DNA of 64,000 bases from Calendula officinalis (lineage: Eukaryota; Streptophyta; Magnoliopsida; Asterales; Asteraceae). Shown here piece by piece: positions 1 through 12,600 of the stretch (its first letter is position 1; each line of letters begins with the position of its first letter). Location: positions 24,180,835 to 24,244,834 of the forward strand of contig OY970825.1 in NCBI GenBank assembly GCA_963853835.1, written 5' to 3'. The notes beneath the pieces are model-generated. The model saw nothing but the letters and a program-made list of their open reading frames with translations. It searched no databases and was not told the origin of the DNA. The translations under genes and the position numbers were made by a program.

Positions 1-2175
1 ATTGACCATGTTTTTTGGATACCGATTTTGTTTATTTTGTTAACAAATTGGTTATTCATCTACACACGTAAAACTTAAAATGATTTTAACAATCCCAAGA
101 CTAAATAAACCAAATCTATGGCAAGGATCAATTACAAAAAATAAATTGGTTAAACAAAAGGCACATCAAGCATAAATAACAAAAAAATTGGCATGATTTA
201 AACCAACGGCAGAAATAAAAGTTTTCTGGGCCATGAAACAAAAAAAGTGCAAACATAAGATGCTGCAAGAATTAAGTGCAAAATCCACTATAACTACATG
301 ATTTAAAAAAAACAAAACTCAAAATTAATATAATATCAAACCCAATCTGTTTTAAATTTTTTACCCTTTTTTTATTAGATCCTTGCAGCCCTGAAAGCAT
401 AATGCAATCACATTATGTGTACACATAGCAGAGAAACTACTTTGAATGAATTATAAAATGCTCGTTTTTACTTGAGTTTCTAGCATACGTTGCCCATCAC
501 CATTTGCCAATATTTTAATTCAATAGATACTCGTGGTGACTGCTATTGTTGAACCTTCTTTGTTGAACCTTAATTAAGGTCTTGTCTGAAACAAATATAA
601 GAAAACTAAAAAGGGGTGCTTCATGACCTCAAATGTATATTGACAACATCCAGATACACCATCCCAAACCCAGTACCATATATGAAAGGGCAGTTAGGGG
701 GAAAAATGGAAAAACAACCACATTTTAATAATTTTACATAAATATATAAACATTATAATTTATTGTAATTTTGTACCGACAAATCAATTTCAATCATATG
801 CTACGGAAGATCATCATAAAGTTCTCCAATCTGGTTATTATAAATTGACTGAATACATGGAGGCTGAGATTAGATGCAATCTTACCGGAGTTAATGAAAA
901 TTTAACCAGAATTTTTAATTAGTTTGCAAATGATATTTTTTTCCGGAAGCTGATCAAACAGTTGGTTGGCATGAAAATCAGTGAAAATTTGAGGATCAAA
1001 ACATAATTAACACTTGAATTATTTAAAAAGAGTATTAGTGATTTCTTACCAACAACCTCTATTGCAATGGATTAATTTTACTATAATGAGACTGCCAATT
1101 GGAAGTACAAAAAGTGCTTCAAGAATCTAGCTTCCTTGCTTTAGAATTTTCAAGAAATAAGAAATGAAACTGCACTGAATATCAGAAGAAAATAAATTTT
1201 GATCAATAAAACCAATCATATATGTAAAAATACGAATCCAGTTTAAGAAATTATCTTTATAAAAATGGATTATTCAAACCTAAAACCAAGAGCAGTAGTA
1301 CTTTTTATGTTCTTCATGTATAGGTTTTGTCAAAATACTCATCAACACCATCATAAGATTGAATTTTAGGCATTTGATTTGCTCTGTAATCTCAAAAAAC
1401 TATCAAAATTTGATCAAATGATATAAAATTTGATAATTACCTCAAAATCTTCCTGCTTCTTGACTGTAAGCAACAAAATCTATTACTCTGGAGTGATTTT
1501 AAGCTAGAAAAAACACAAGATATCTTTTTTTTAGATTATAAAATACAATAAATAACACCATATTTGGTGGCTGAACTAATCAAATAACATGATTTTTAGA
1601 AATGCATACATCCGCTTAAACATATAATAAGTAATTCGTAATATAACTGAAACAGTTATAGATCAGCCATTTGGTTCAATTTTCTTAACAAAGAGCAACA
1701 CTAATTCGTCCCCTTAGTTCTTCTTGTCAATAAGTAAATTAAAAGTCATTGGAGTACTACGTTACTTTTCTATATACAATTAATAAGTGAAAATAAATCA
1801 CATTAAACATGGTAATAGAATAAGTAATAGAAGAAGCAAAAAAAATCTGAGACATTTTTTCAAACAGTTAGTATGCATCAAATAACTGGTTTGAATGAAA
1901 CAGACTTTTAGGGAAACTAACCTCAAAGAAACAAAAACAACAATTGGTATGATTAATAAACCAAACGATGACGATGCAGATTATCAAGATCGTTGTGCAG
2001 TGAGGAGTTGCGTATTCATAATCATAAACCCTTAATTGATGATTTCAGGGTTCCGAAATACTAATCAATACCTCATTTTTAGGATCGGTATTCAAAGGGA
2101 CTGAAGATTATATTGCGGGATTGGCTTATTGAAACGTTCGCCGTCGGCGTAAGCGTAAGTGGTGGGCGACTTGGA
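1..2175. other. AT-rich intergenic sequence, nothing recognised
   Basis: I recognise no coding exon, RNA gene or delimited transposon here on either strand. The sequence is AT-rich with only short open frames. The last 200 bases are less AT-rich and end at the CACTA insertion site. Exons of an unrecognised gene cannot be excluded. Confidence 0.5.
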
Positions 2176-2192
2176 CACTACAAGAAAAATCT

Positions 2193-2755
2193 CAAATAGC
2201 TACGGTCAAATTCCGTAGCAAAAAGCTGATTTTCCGTAGCTAAACATGAATAGCTACGGAAAATGCTACGACCCCATTCCATAGCAAATTTCTTCCTAGC
2301 AAATAAGTTTTCGTAGCCAAATCCGTAGCAATGTTGTCATAGCAAAAATCCATAGCCATATTGGCGTAGCAAATTCCGTAGCCGTATTGGCGTAGCAAAT
2401 TCCGTAGCCATATTGACGTAGCAAATTCCGTAGTCATATTGGCGTAGCAAATTCCGTAGCCTTATTGGCGTAGCAAATTCCGTAGCCGTATTGGCGTAGC
2501 AAATTCCGTAGCCATATTGGCGTAGCAAATTCCGTAGCCATATTGGCGTAGCAAATTCCGTAGCCATATTGGCGTAGCAAATTCCGTAGCCATATTGACG
2601 TAGCAAATTCCGTAGCCATATTGTCATAGCAAAATACATAGAAATATTGTCGTAGCAAAATCCATAGTAATATTGTCATAGCAAAAGTCGTAGTCACATT
2701 GTCGTAGCAAAAGTTGTAGTCATATTGTCGTAGCAAAATCCATAATTATAATATC
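2193..2755. repeat. CACTA left subterminal repeat array, about 26-bp period
   Basis: Between about 2,361 and 2,640 a 26-bp unit containing CGTAGCAAATTCCGTAGCC repeats in tandem with few changes. Looser copies lie on either side. In En/Spm elements the subterminal repeats bind the transposase, so this array is the likely binding platform. Long open frames read across it only because the unit happens to lack stops. Confidence 0.85.
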
Positions 2756-2894
2756 ATACTAAATAATAAAATAGCAATTACTAAAGATTCAAAACCAACT
2801 TATAATATAATTTATTTTTGTTACATAAAAAACAGAAGCCAATTCATTAAACAAAAGGGAATTAAAAACAAGTCAATACTCAATAAATGATTTA

Positions 2895-3108
2895 CTATTT
2901 GTGATTTGGAAACATGTTGACATGTTCTTTAAAAGCTTTAATAACAGTCATTGTATGTGCAAACTGTTCTTCAAGTTTCTCACTTTTTGCATTGCGTCTT
3001 AGTTAACCCCTTCGAATGTTCAATCTCAGTTTTCATATCCACAAGCTTTTTACGGACATCATTACCCGACACATATAAGATGTCTATTCTATCATCAATA
3101 ACAGACAT
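2895..3108 (-). pseudogene. Remnant of a CACTA-encoded protein C-terminus
   Basis: Read on the minus strand, an ATG at 3,108 opens a lysine/glutamate-rich, probably coiled-coil stretch. It continues in a second frame after about 3,005, with motifs such as KLEEQFAHTMTVIKAFKEHV, and ends at a TAG at 2,895-2,897. The frame changes near 3,000-3,010, so one indel has broken it. A charged coiled-coil tail next to one subterminal array fits the 3' end of a transposon gene. The assignment to the transposase gene is inferred from position, not from a catalytic motif. Confidence 0.5.
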
Positions 3109-4794
3109 ATATTACTTCACTCAACACATTGAAAGTATAACAATTTGACCAATAAAAGTAAAAGAGTCTGACCTGAATGTTAGGAGCACAACCACCTTGA
3201 TCACCAACGTTGGTAACATCACAACCATATTTATTTCTAATTACTGACTGAAAAACGCAAAAAATATAAATACAAAAACAACAAGGGAAGAAAAGGCAAA
3301 GAAATTAAACTAAACCATTTCATAATCATCAATAGCTTGATCTCAACACCAACGTCATCCACATCATCCCACACAAAATCCAAAAACGTCTACTTCTTCA
3401 CCCATGTAATCAATTACACCAACTTCATTATTAGGCATCATCTATTCCCTTCTTTAACCACAAAAAATCCTTTAGTAAGATCTACAATCGAACAATTTAA
3501 CTACATGATCGACATATTACAGTTAGTTGAATATGCAAAATAAATATTAGTTGTGAAACAAATGCTAAGTTATGTTGGGTAAGGTGAAACTTGAATGAAG
3601 AAAATACATAGTGAGAATCGAGAAGCTTAAATTAAAAAATATTAATGTTCTTTCATCCCCAAAATATTTATGTTCTTTCATTAATCTCAAAAAATCCTAA
3701 ATTTTGAAAAATTACTATCCATCGTAAAACTGCCGTCATTGACTGATTTTGATTTTTAGATACAGAAAAACATATGTAAAACAGAGGTACTAACCTGGTG
3801 TGAACGGTGGTGAAAAGCTGCTACATTAATCTTCAAAATGACCTAATAATCTTGATAGTAACGTAATATAAAGAGATCAAAATAAGTCAATAACTACTTG
3901 GCCCATGACTCTAACTCCTTCTACATAATAGGAAACAAGGCCTTAATTATAGGAACAAATTAAATTTATAAAGTAGTAAAATCAAAATACGATTTTCTAT
4001 CAGATATACGTAGATAACACTATTTTTTGATAGAGAACTCATTTGCTACGGAAACCAATTTTTGTTACATAAATATCGAGATAAGAACAATTTTGACGGG
4101 ACCTAGTTTCTTGAAAATCAAACATTCAAATTGTGTTACATAAAATATCTAACTACATTATATTGAAGCTAGTGTTATTGTAATCTAGCAATTGCAAGCA
4201 ACAAATCAAAACAAATACGAAATAAAAGTATACCGATTAGCATGACGAAGAGCAGCAAGACCAATAAAATTATACCGATTATAATTATTTTGTGGGTTTT
4301 GTTAATTGAAGTGTGTCCAGCTTTTGCGCCTACTTATAGGCTTACCCATTTGATCAAGACATGTGTCATAATTAAGGTATAATATTAGAACAGAGATATA
4401 GTGGATTATACATGTCATCTTTTTGATGGTAGGGGTGAAAGTAAGTCAAGATGTTTGCTAGCTACTCGAGCTCGGCTCATTAAAAGATTGATAAAAGATC
4501 GAGTTAAATGAGTTCGAGTCGCGCTTAAACTTAACTTGGAGGTCGATTACTAAATGAGCTCTAGCCTAAGCTTCAGATATAGAGTTCGCTTGAATTCGTT
4601 TAGGCTAGCGAGCCTAAATGAGCAAATATATATTAATTATAATAAATTTAAGATTACATATTATATATTTTTACAATTATCTTTCTATGTATATTAGACA
4701 CATATATGTATACAATATAATATAAAAATGAAATGTTTACATAATATATTAGACATGGTTTATAAATAGACTTTTGTTGCAAAAAAGCTATAGA

Positions 4795-5647
4795 ACATCA
4801 ATCCGTAGTAAATTCCGTAGCAAAATTGCTATGGAATCGAGTTCATTGCAATTTTCCGTAGCAAATTCCGTAGCCGAATAGCTATGCAACCTAGTTCTGT
4901 AGCAAAATTCTTGTATCACAATAGCTACAAAATTTCATTCGGTAGCAAACTTGCTACGGAATTAAGTTCCATAACATTTTCGGTAACCAATTTGCTACGG
5001 ATATTTCCCCCGTTGAAAAGTAGCTACAAAGTTCTTTTCATAGCAAGAATCCGTAGCCGAATAGCTACGAAACCTAATTCCGTAGCAAAATTCTGTAGCA
5101 AAATAGCTATGAAATTTTATTCTGTAGCAAACTTGCTACGGAATTAAGTTCCATAACACTTTCGGTAACAAATTTGCTATGAATATGTCCCGCGTAGCAA
5201 AGTAGCTACAAAATAATTTTTCGTAGCAAGATTTCGTAGCCGAATAGCTATGGAACCTAGTTTTGTAGCAAACTTTTGTAGTAAAATAGCTATGAAATTT
5301 CATTCTGTTGCAAATTTGCTACAGAATTAAGTTCCATAACACTTTCTGTAACAAATTTGCTACGGATATGTCCCTCGTAGCAAAGTAGCTACAAAATTCT
5401 TTTTTCGTAGCAAGATTCCGTAGCAGAATAGCTATGCAATCTAGTTTCGTAGTAAATTCTGTAGCAAGCTAGCTACGTATTAAAATTCCGTAACAAAATT
5501 CCATAGCTAGTTTGGGGTTTGCTACGATTTGAAACTCCGTAGCATATTCCGTAGCAAAATTGCTACGAAATCTCAATCCGTAGCATATTCCGTAGCAAAA
5601 TTGTTACAGAATCGAGTTCGTTGCAATTTTCCGTAGCTATATCGGAA
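4795..5647. repeat. CACTA right subterminal repeat array
   Basis: Degenerate direct and inverted copies of CCGTAGCAAA and TAGCTACGG words fill about 850 bases up to the right terminus. A longer unit of about 180 bases, containing CCGTAGCCGAATAGCTA and TTGCTACGGAATTAAGTTCC, recurs at least three times. The array is longer and less regular than the left one. Confidence 0.8.
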
Positions 5648-5663
5648 TTTTCTTGTAGTGGGA

Positions 5664-8036
5664 GGTGGTGATAGGGGCTGTCGTTAGTGGTGTTGTGGAG
5701 GAGGCAGTGGTTTAGAACCCTAATTGTCGTTGAGGAATGCTTGGATAGGTGGACCAGTGAGCGATTTACAGCTGACATTTTCGTCCAATCAGAATCGTTT
5801 GTTGTGATGAGGTGGCATGAAATCATCATGTGTAGCCTCATATATAGAGGAGGATTTGAGAGTGATCTCACACACCTCAGAATTTTCCGAGCATTTAAAA
5901 CCTGTAAATTACTTACATGTTTGCTCCTAGTATTACATGTCATTAAAGCAATGGCGGTGTCAAAAGCTATTACAGGCGAACAACATTTAGAAAGTATGTT
6001 TAACAGAATATATAGTTATTTTTATATACTTTTTGCTTTACTAAATGGCTCTTAAGTCTTAAATAAACTACCTTATATGACATTTTGACGATGGACGATA
6101 TAACTTTATTAGCATAATGGGATTTATTTGTATTATATGATTAAAGTAATTATTAGAAAATGAAACGGATGAGATTTTTCCTATCCAGATAAATCAAAGA
6201 GGATAGATAAGTCTCCAAAGTTAGATATGCGCAGTATTTTAGTGACAGCTTCCTAACGCTTTCATAGTTACCTAACGTTGAGCCCATTAAGGTTTAAGAT
6301 TCTAACTTATATTGAGGAGATTAATCGAAGAGAATAAGTCTCCAAATTAGATGTACTCAGTATTTTATTGACATTTTCTTAACTCTTTTATGTTTAGCCA
6401 ATGAGGTTTGAAATTCTAACTTATTGTGAGGAGATTAGAATATTTACCACTAAGTTATCTTGGTGATGATTTAAGTGCTTATTAGGTTTTCAAGTTAAAA
6501 AGATTATTATAATCAAACATGCTAGAATACATTTAAAAGTTCAAAAACCAATATCATAAATTACTTTATTAGGCATTTGGCCTATACGGTATGTAAGTAA
6601 CGATTGATCAATATATTATGATTGCAAGTTTTACTAAAAGACATGTCAGTGTATGTATTATGTATATGAATTTTTGTTTAAATAACTCTTTTAGCTTTAT
6701 CATAGATAATAGAAAAGGCATTTTCTAAAAATATACATAGTAAAATCCTAACATTTAAAAATAAATAACTTTCCTTTCAAACATTTCTAAAAATATATAC
6801 CGTACAATCGTGTGATCTATGCACTACACATAAAATTTGAGAAGTATTATCCGGTCCTATAAAAAATGAATTGGTAGTACTACATCAGCTGCAGAAAAAT
6901 GTTATATTTGCACAATAAAAATCTAAAGGCGTACGAGCTGCATGATCTATTTAAGAAAATTTAAGTAAGTTATTTTTAGTGAAATAGATTATTTTTGTCT
7001 ATTTTGATAATTAGTTGTAAAAATAACAAGGAATAGTCCGTTACTCCGTTTGACAAGGGTTCTTTTAAACGTGGGGTTGCTAATTTCACTCTCGATTATT
7101 CCAACGTGCTATGGGCCATCTTTATTGCCTAACCTGAAGGACCCTTTAATTTAGGGTTAATGACATTTTAACCTTCATTTATAAATTAGTACTTGATTAG
7201 TATTATAATATGTCTAATAAATATACTTCTTCCGATTCAAAGTAAGTGATACACTTTTATTTTTTTGTGTATCAAAATAAGTGATATAATTTTAAAATTT
7301 ACATTATTTGGTCAAAAGTATTGAGGCTCACATCCACTAACAATCTTCTTCAATATACAGAAATTCCCCATTTACCTTTACTCTTAATATAATTGATATA
7401 GGTAATACTTTTTTTTTATATTTAACATAAAAACTAAAACTTTGGCTCAAAATTCCAATCGAGTCGATTCTAATGGCTTGCCTTACCAGGTTCACAACCA
7501 CTGTTATATACATAAATCATTTTGAGTAAATAGACAAACAAAAACCTTGAAATTAGGTTTATGAAAGAAAAACCCCACTTAATTCATGTCATTCAGAAAT
7601 AAAAAAGTGATTGGCAATTAAGAATAAAACAAAACTAAGAGGGCTAAAAAGAGCATTCCCTAATCTTAAGGTCTAAAATCATTATTCTAAAAAACTTGGA
7701 GTCCTCAGCTGCCATTTCCAACAATCCAAATTTATGCACTGTAATTGTCCTCCTTCCACAAGAAATTCTATAAACCTCTAAAAAAATTCATCATTTTCTA
7801 CAAAAATCTTATTCCTCACCATAAACAGACACCTCATAATTCACTTGATTCTCTGCATCCATAACCGCATGCAATCAATTGATTCAAAGTCAAAATTCAA
7901 CGATTTGTCAAATGAGCAAGCTTAAATTCAGTCTGATTTCATGTTCCCTCTGCTGTTTCCTGATCAATTCCTGCTACGAATCATTTACAGAGAGCTCTAA
8001 TTTAGCTGAATTGCAAAGTTTTAGTTTCAGTTATTA
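5664..8036. other. Intergenic region and PFK 5' leader
   Basis: No gene is recognised. Around 7,225-7,400 a stretch beginning CTTCTTCCGATTCAAAGTAAGTG looks like an eroded relative of Stowaway-type MITE ends. The last 300 bases are probably the PFK promoter and 5' leader. An in-frame TAG at 8,022-8,024 precedes the PFK start. Confidence 0.45.
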
Positions 8037-9171
8037 ATGCATTCTATAAGAAATAGTTCTTCAATTGGCGGTCTGAAGTTAATCAGTGATAAGAATCGTA
8101 ATCAGAAAACGGATAACCCTAACAGGACAAAACCTAAAGCTAAGATAACACCTCAGAGTTTGATCATGACTCCACCAGCTAAGGTTTTCACTGGCGATCA
8201 ATCTCAACCGAAAGTTGTCACCGGAGACTATGGCTACGTCCTTGAAGATGTACCCCATTTGACCGATTACATCCCTCATCTTCCAGTAAGCTCTAATGAT
8301 TTTGATTAAATTTATTGAATCAGTTAATTGTTTTAGGCAAATTATTCTGAGGTACTATTTTTCTCCTTTTACAGTTTAGAATATTAATTTATTTTTGTTG
8401 CTAATCATGCTCTAGCCTCTATGTGTCGTTATTATTGTTATTATATATATTTTTTGTCTGATTACTATAAAAATGTATTATTTTATTATTGATCATGTCA
8501 TCCTGATTTGTTGAAGGCTGGGGAAGTGAATTTGAAGACTTCGATCAGCATACCTTATTTTTGTTTTTGCATAATTAACAATTTAGCACACACATATACA
8601 GCTAACTATTAATGATCAGATTAAAATCACCTTAAATTGTGCTTAAAGAACAAGAAATTTGGAACCCTAGATGCATAAGTGTGTGTGAAATGATAATACC
8701 GAGTGTTATCTTATTAATATTTACTTGTATGACTTGTTGCAGACTTATCCTAATCCCCTGCAAGATAATCCTGCATATGCGGTTGTTAAGTAAGTTGATA
8801 ATTATACTACTTTAAGTAATTTCCCACAACATTTACATGGTTAAAAATTTGGCATATAGTTGATCCCTAAACACTTACTATTATGTCTTCTTAGGCAATA
8901 TTTTGTCGATACTGATGATACTGTTGCTCAAAAGGTCAGAACTTTTCCATTTTCCTTTTGATTTCATATAATTCTCGATTGTTAGTTAGTTTCCCTTTAG
9001 TAAATACCCAAAAGTTTAATATAATCCTAATGGTATGTTTTTATTAATTTTTAATTTATAGATTGTTGTTCATGCTGATAGTCCTAGAGGCACACATTTT
9101 CGACGTGCTGGACCCCGCCAAAAGGTAAAATAATATTTCACATATATTAATTAAGTTAAAACAAAATATCT

Positions 9172-9225
<54 letters not shown>

Positions 9226-9610
9226 TGGGATCCTGTGAGGACTCTTTTTTCGGTGAGGACTCGCGAGGACACCCCATAAAAATTTCAAAAAATTCCGAAA
9301 AAAATATATATAACCCACCATGATTATTACTACATTTGACAAAAAAAAATTTCAAAAAAAAAATTATGATCCACATTTTTTAGCGAATCATAACAATGAT
9401 CCAGATTTTTTTTGTGGATCATTATTATGATCCATATTTTTTTTTTTTGGATCATTTTTGGATTTTTTTTTTTTTTTTGGATCTTATACACAGCGATTTT
9501 AATGTTTAAAAAAGGAATTTTTTGAAAAAAGTTTGTTTTGGATCATTTTTAGAGTTTTTTTTTGGAGTCCTCATAGTCCTCACGAGGAAAAGAGTCCTCA
9601 CCGGATCCGG

Positions 9611-9663
<53 letters not shown>

Positions 9664-12600
9664 TCTTGCTTGTTTTTTTAGGTGTACTTTAAGTCAGATG
9701 ATGTACATGCTTGTATTGTGACATGTGGCGGTCTATGCCCTGGTCTCAACACTGTGATTAGGGAAATAGTGGCTAGTTTACATGATATGTATGGTGTTAC
9801 AAGAATTGAAGGAATTGAAGTAAGAAAAAAAATATTCATTTCTAGTTTCCTTCATACAAAATTATGGAAATGATTTTATATAAATGATATATATTTTAAT
9901 ATTTATAAATTTGCAGGGAGGATACAGGGGCTTTTACTCCCGAAATACAATACAATTAACAACTAAAGTGGTTAACGGTATTCATAAACGAGGTGGGACC
10001 ATAATCGGGACATCCCGAGGTGGTTATGATAATAATAAAATAGTCAACAGTATTGAAGATCGAGGAATTAATCAGGTTAGATAATAAAAGGCAAAATAAA
10101 ATTAGTAACTTTACTAATTATTTCATTTCATTTATTTTAGTGGTATATTTATAACTTTAATTGCTTGTTTATATTAGGTATATATAATAGGGGGAGATGG
10201 AACACAAAAAGGGGCTTCTGCTATTTATGAGGTTTTTATTTATTTTATTTATTTTATTAATATTTAAAATAGTATTTCTTTTAATGAAGACATGTGTAAA
10301 CATAGGATTGTTGTCGGGTTTTTGCAGGAAGTTAGAAGGCGGGGTCTTAAAGTTGCGGTTGTTGGGATACCAAAAACTATTGATAATGACATTCCGGTAC
10401 TTGATTTTAGATTGTTGTCGGTTTTAGTCCTTTGAAATTTTGTTAAATTTAACTTTGGTTGTTTAAACTTGTAATATTGATATATTATTTTTAAACACAG
10501 ATTATTGATAAATCATTTGGATTTGATACTGCTGTTGAGGAGGCTCAACGGGCTATTAATGCAGCACATGTGGAGTCTGAGAGTAATGAAAATTGTATCG
10601 GTCTTGTTAAGTTAATGGGACGAAATAGTGGTAAGTTTTGTATGAAATGATGTTAGTGGGTCGGGTCGGGTCGGGTTAGGTCAAGTTGACCCACGGACAC
10701 TTTTTATCCTTTTTTATTGGGTAAATAATCTCAATTATTGAAGGCGAAAAATACACTTTAGTATCCTGAACTTGGTTGACTAGGTCTTCTAATACCCTGA
10801 ACTATTAAAGATGCATCATGGTACCCTGAACTTGACAAAATGGTCCCCAACTTGTTAATTTGAACATGCTTTCTTACTTGACTTACTTTCGTTGAAGCTT
10901 TTAACGGATTAAAAAATATTTCATCTAAATATTTTGATATTAGAAGCAAATCGCGTGAGAAAACAAGACCAAATTAGTGAGTCAGGGTACTAAAACGACC
11001 ATTTTGTCATGTTCAGGGTACCATGTTGCATTTTTAATAGTTCAGGTTAGTAGAGGACCTAGTCAACCAAGTTCAGGGTACTAAAATGCATTTTGGCCAT
11101 CTTTGAATAAAGGGATCTAGGAGGTTGTATGCGACCCATTCCGACCCGTTTCATTTTTTATTTGAAATTTGATGCAGGATTTATTGCAATGTACGCGACA
11201 CTTGCAAGTCGAGATGTTGATTGTTGTTTAATTCCCGAATCGCCCTTCTATCTAGAAGGTCCAGGGGGTCTTTTTGAATATATTGAAAAAAGAATAAAAG
11301 AAAACGGTCATATGGTAATCGTTGTAGCAGAAGGTGCAGGCCAAGATCTTGTTGCTGAAAGCTTAACCAACCATAAAGATGCTTCCGGAAACAAACTTTT
11401 GAATGATGTTGGTTTGTGGTTATCTCAAAAAATCAAGGTATGAATCAAAACTACAAACATATATGCACAAGTTACAACCCATAAATTAAAATATGATTCT
11501 TATGTGCAGGGTCATTTCAAGAAACATACAGATATGGAGATCAACCTTAAATACATAGGTTAAAAAAATGTTTTTTTTAATTTTAAAATTCTTATGAAAT
11601 AATCATTGTCGAACCTCTCGTCCAAACACACCTGTATCTGAAAAAGTACATTTTAGTACCCTGAACTTGGCTGACTAGGTCTTTTACTACCATGAACTAT
11701 TAATTTGATGGCGTTTTCTTACTTGACTTTCTTGCATCGGAGCTTTTGACGGACTAAAAAGAGTAAATTACACAAAATGGTCCATGTGGTTTGCTAAAAG
11801 TTTCCGATATATTCCATGTGGTCCCATATATAGGGATTATCCGCGTAATTTCTGAGACGTAGGGACCAAATCCAAAACTTTTAGCAAACCACAGGGACTA
11901 TCCGTGCAATTTAACCGACTAAAAAATATACGTTTATCTCAATATATTGACATTAGAAGCAAATTACGTAAGAAAAAAAAGACCAAATTAGTGAGCCAAG
12001 GTACTAAATCGACCATTTTGTCAAGTTCAGGGTATCATATTGCACATTTAATAGTTCAATGTAGTATAAGACCTAGTTAGCCAAGTTCAGGGTACTAAAA
12101 TGCAATTAGACGTCTTAAATTCTAATAAATATTATGATTAATGGTTTTTTGTAACAGATCCTACATACATGATTCGAGCTGTACCAAGCAATGCATCAGA
12201 TAATGTATACAGCACACTTCTTGCTCAAAGTGCAGTTCATGGAGCCATGGCTGGATACACCGGGTTCACCGTGGGCCCAGTCCATGGTAGAGAATGTTAC
12301 TTACCATTTTATGTAAGTTCATAAATTACAATTATAACCCTGAAAAAATGTTCTTTTATTTAAAAAACACCAGTTGAAATTGTACATTTGAGGCAAGTAA
12401 ATATATAGAAAACAGAAAACTCAGTTTTCAAAATTATAGTAGGAAGTTATATAAACCGTCCTTGTGGTTTGTATGACATTATGGATTCCGTCCCTAGTCT
12501 TCTTCTATTGCATGAATAGTCTTTGTTTTTGAAACTTGTAACATCAAAGGTCCCTAAAAACTTAATGGCCTTTTTTCTGGTTTAGGGATCGTTTGTGTTA

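Larger units (their letters stand above)
2176..5660. mobile_element. Non-autonomous CACTA (En/Spm) DNA transposon
   Basis: The left end reads CACTACAAGAAAA and the right end is its inverse, TTTTCTTGTAGTG. Both ends are flanked by the same three bases, GGA (2173-2175 and 5661-5663), which is the 3-bp target duplication of CACTA elements. Long subterminal arrays built on a CCGTAGC word sit inside both ends. No full transposase is present, only an eroded tail on the minus strand. At about 3.5 kb the element is a deletion derivative that would depend on a transposase supplied elsewhere. Confidence 0.95.

Noticed and set aside
2361..2640. CRISPR-like direct repeats
   Set aside because: Units are directly tandem with no unique spacers and lie at the end of a plant CACTA element with matching TIR and TSD.
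2240..2736. Overlapping open frames of 65-100 codons on the minus strand
   Set aside because: They translate the 26-bp CACTA subterminal repeat (RNLLRQYGYGICYAN over and over) and carry no independent signal.
5640..5760. A minus-strand reading frame that becomes continuous if the CACTA element is removed (Thr/Pro-rich)
   Set aside because: The stretch is short and low in complexity, with no recognisable domain, start or splice partner. It is probably ordinary spacer or leader sequence.
9151..9376. Open frames rich in alternating Tyr/Ile
   Set aside because: Translation of the TA microsatellite in PFK intron 4.
10666..10690. Telomere-like GGGTCGGGTCGGGTT run in PFK intron 9
   Set aside because: The unit does not match TTTAGGG and its inverse occurs at 11,131-11,150, so it is part of an inverted-repeat element edge.
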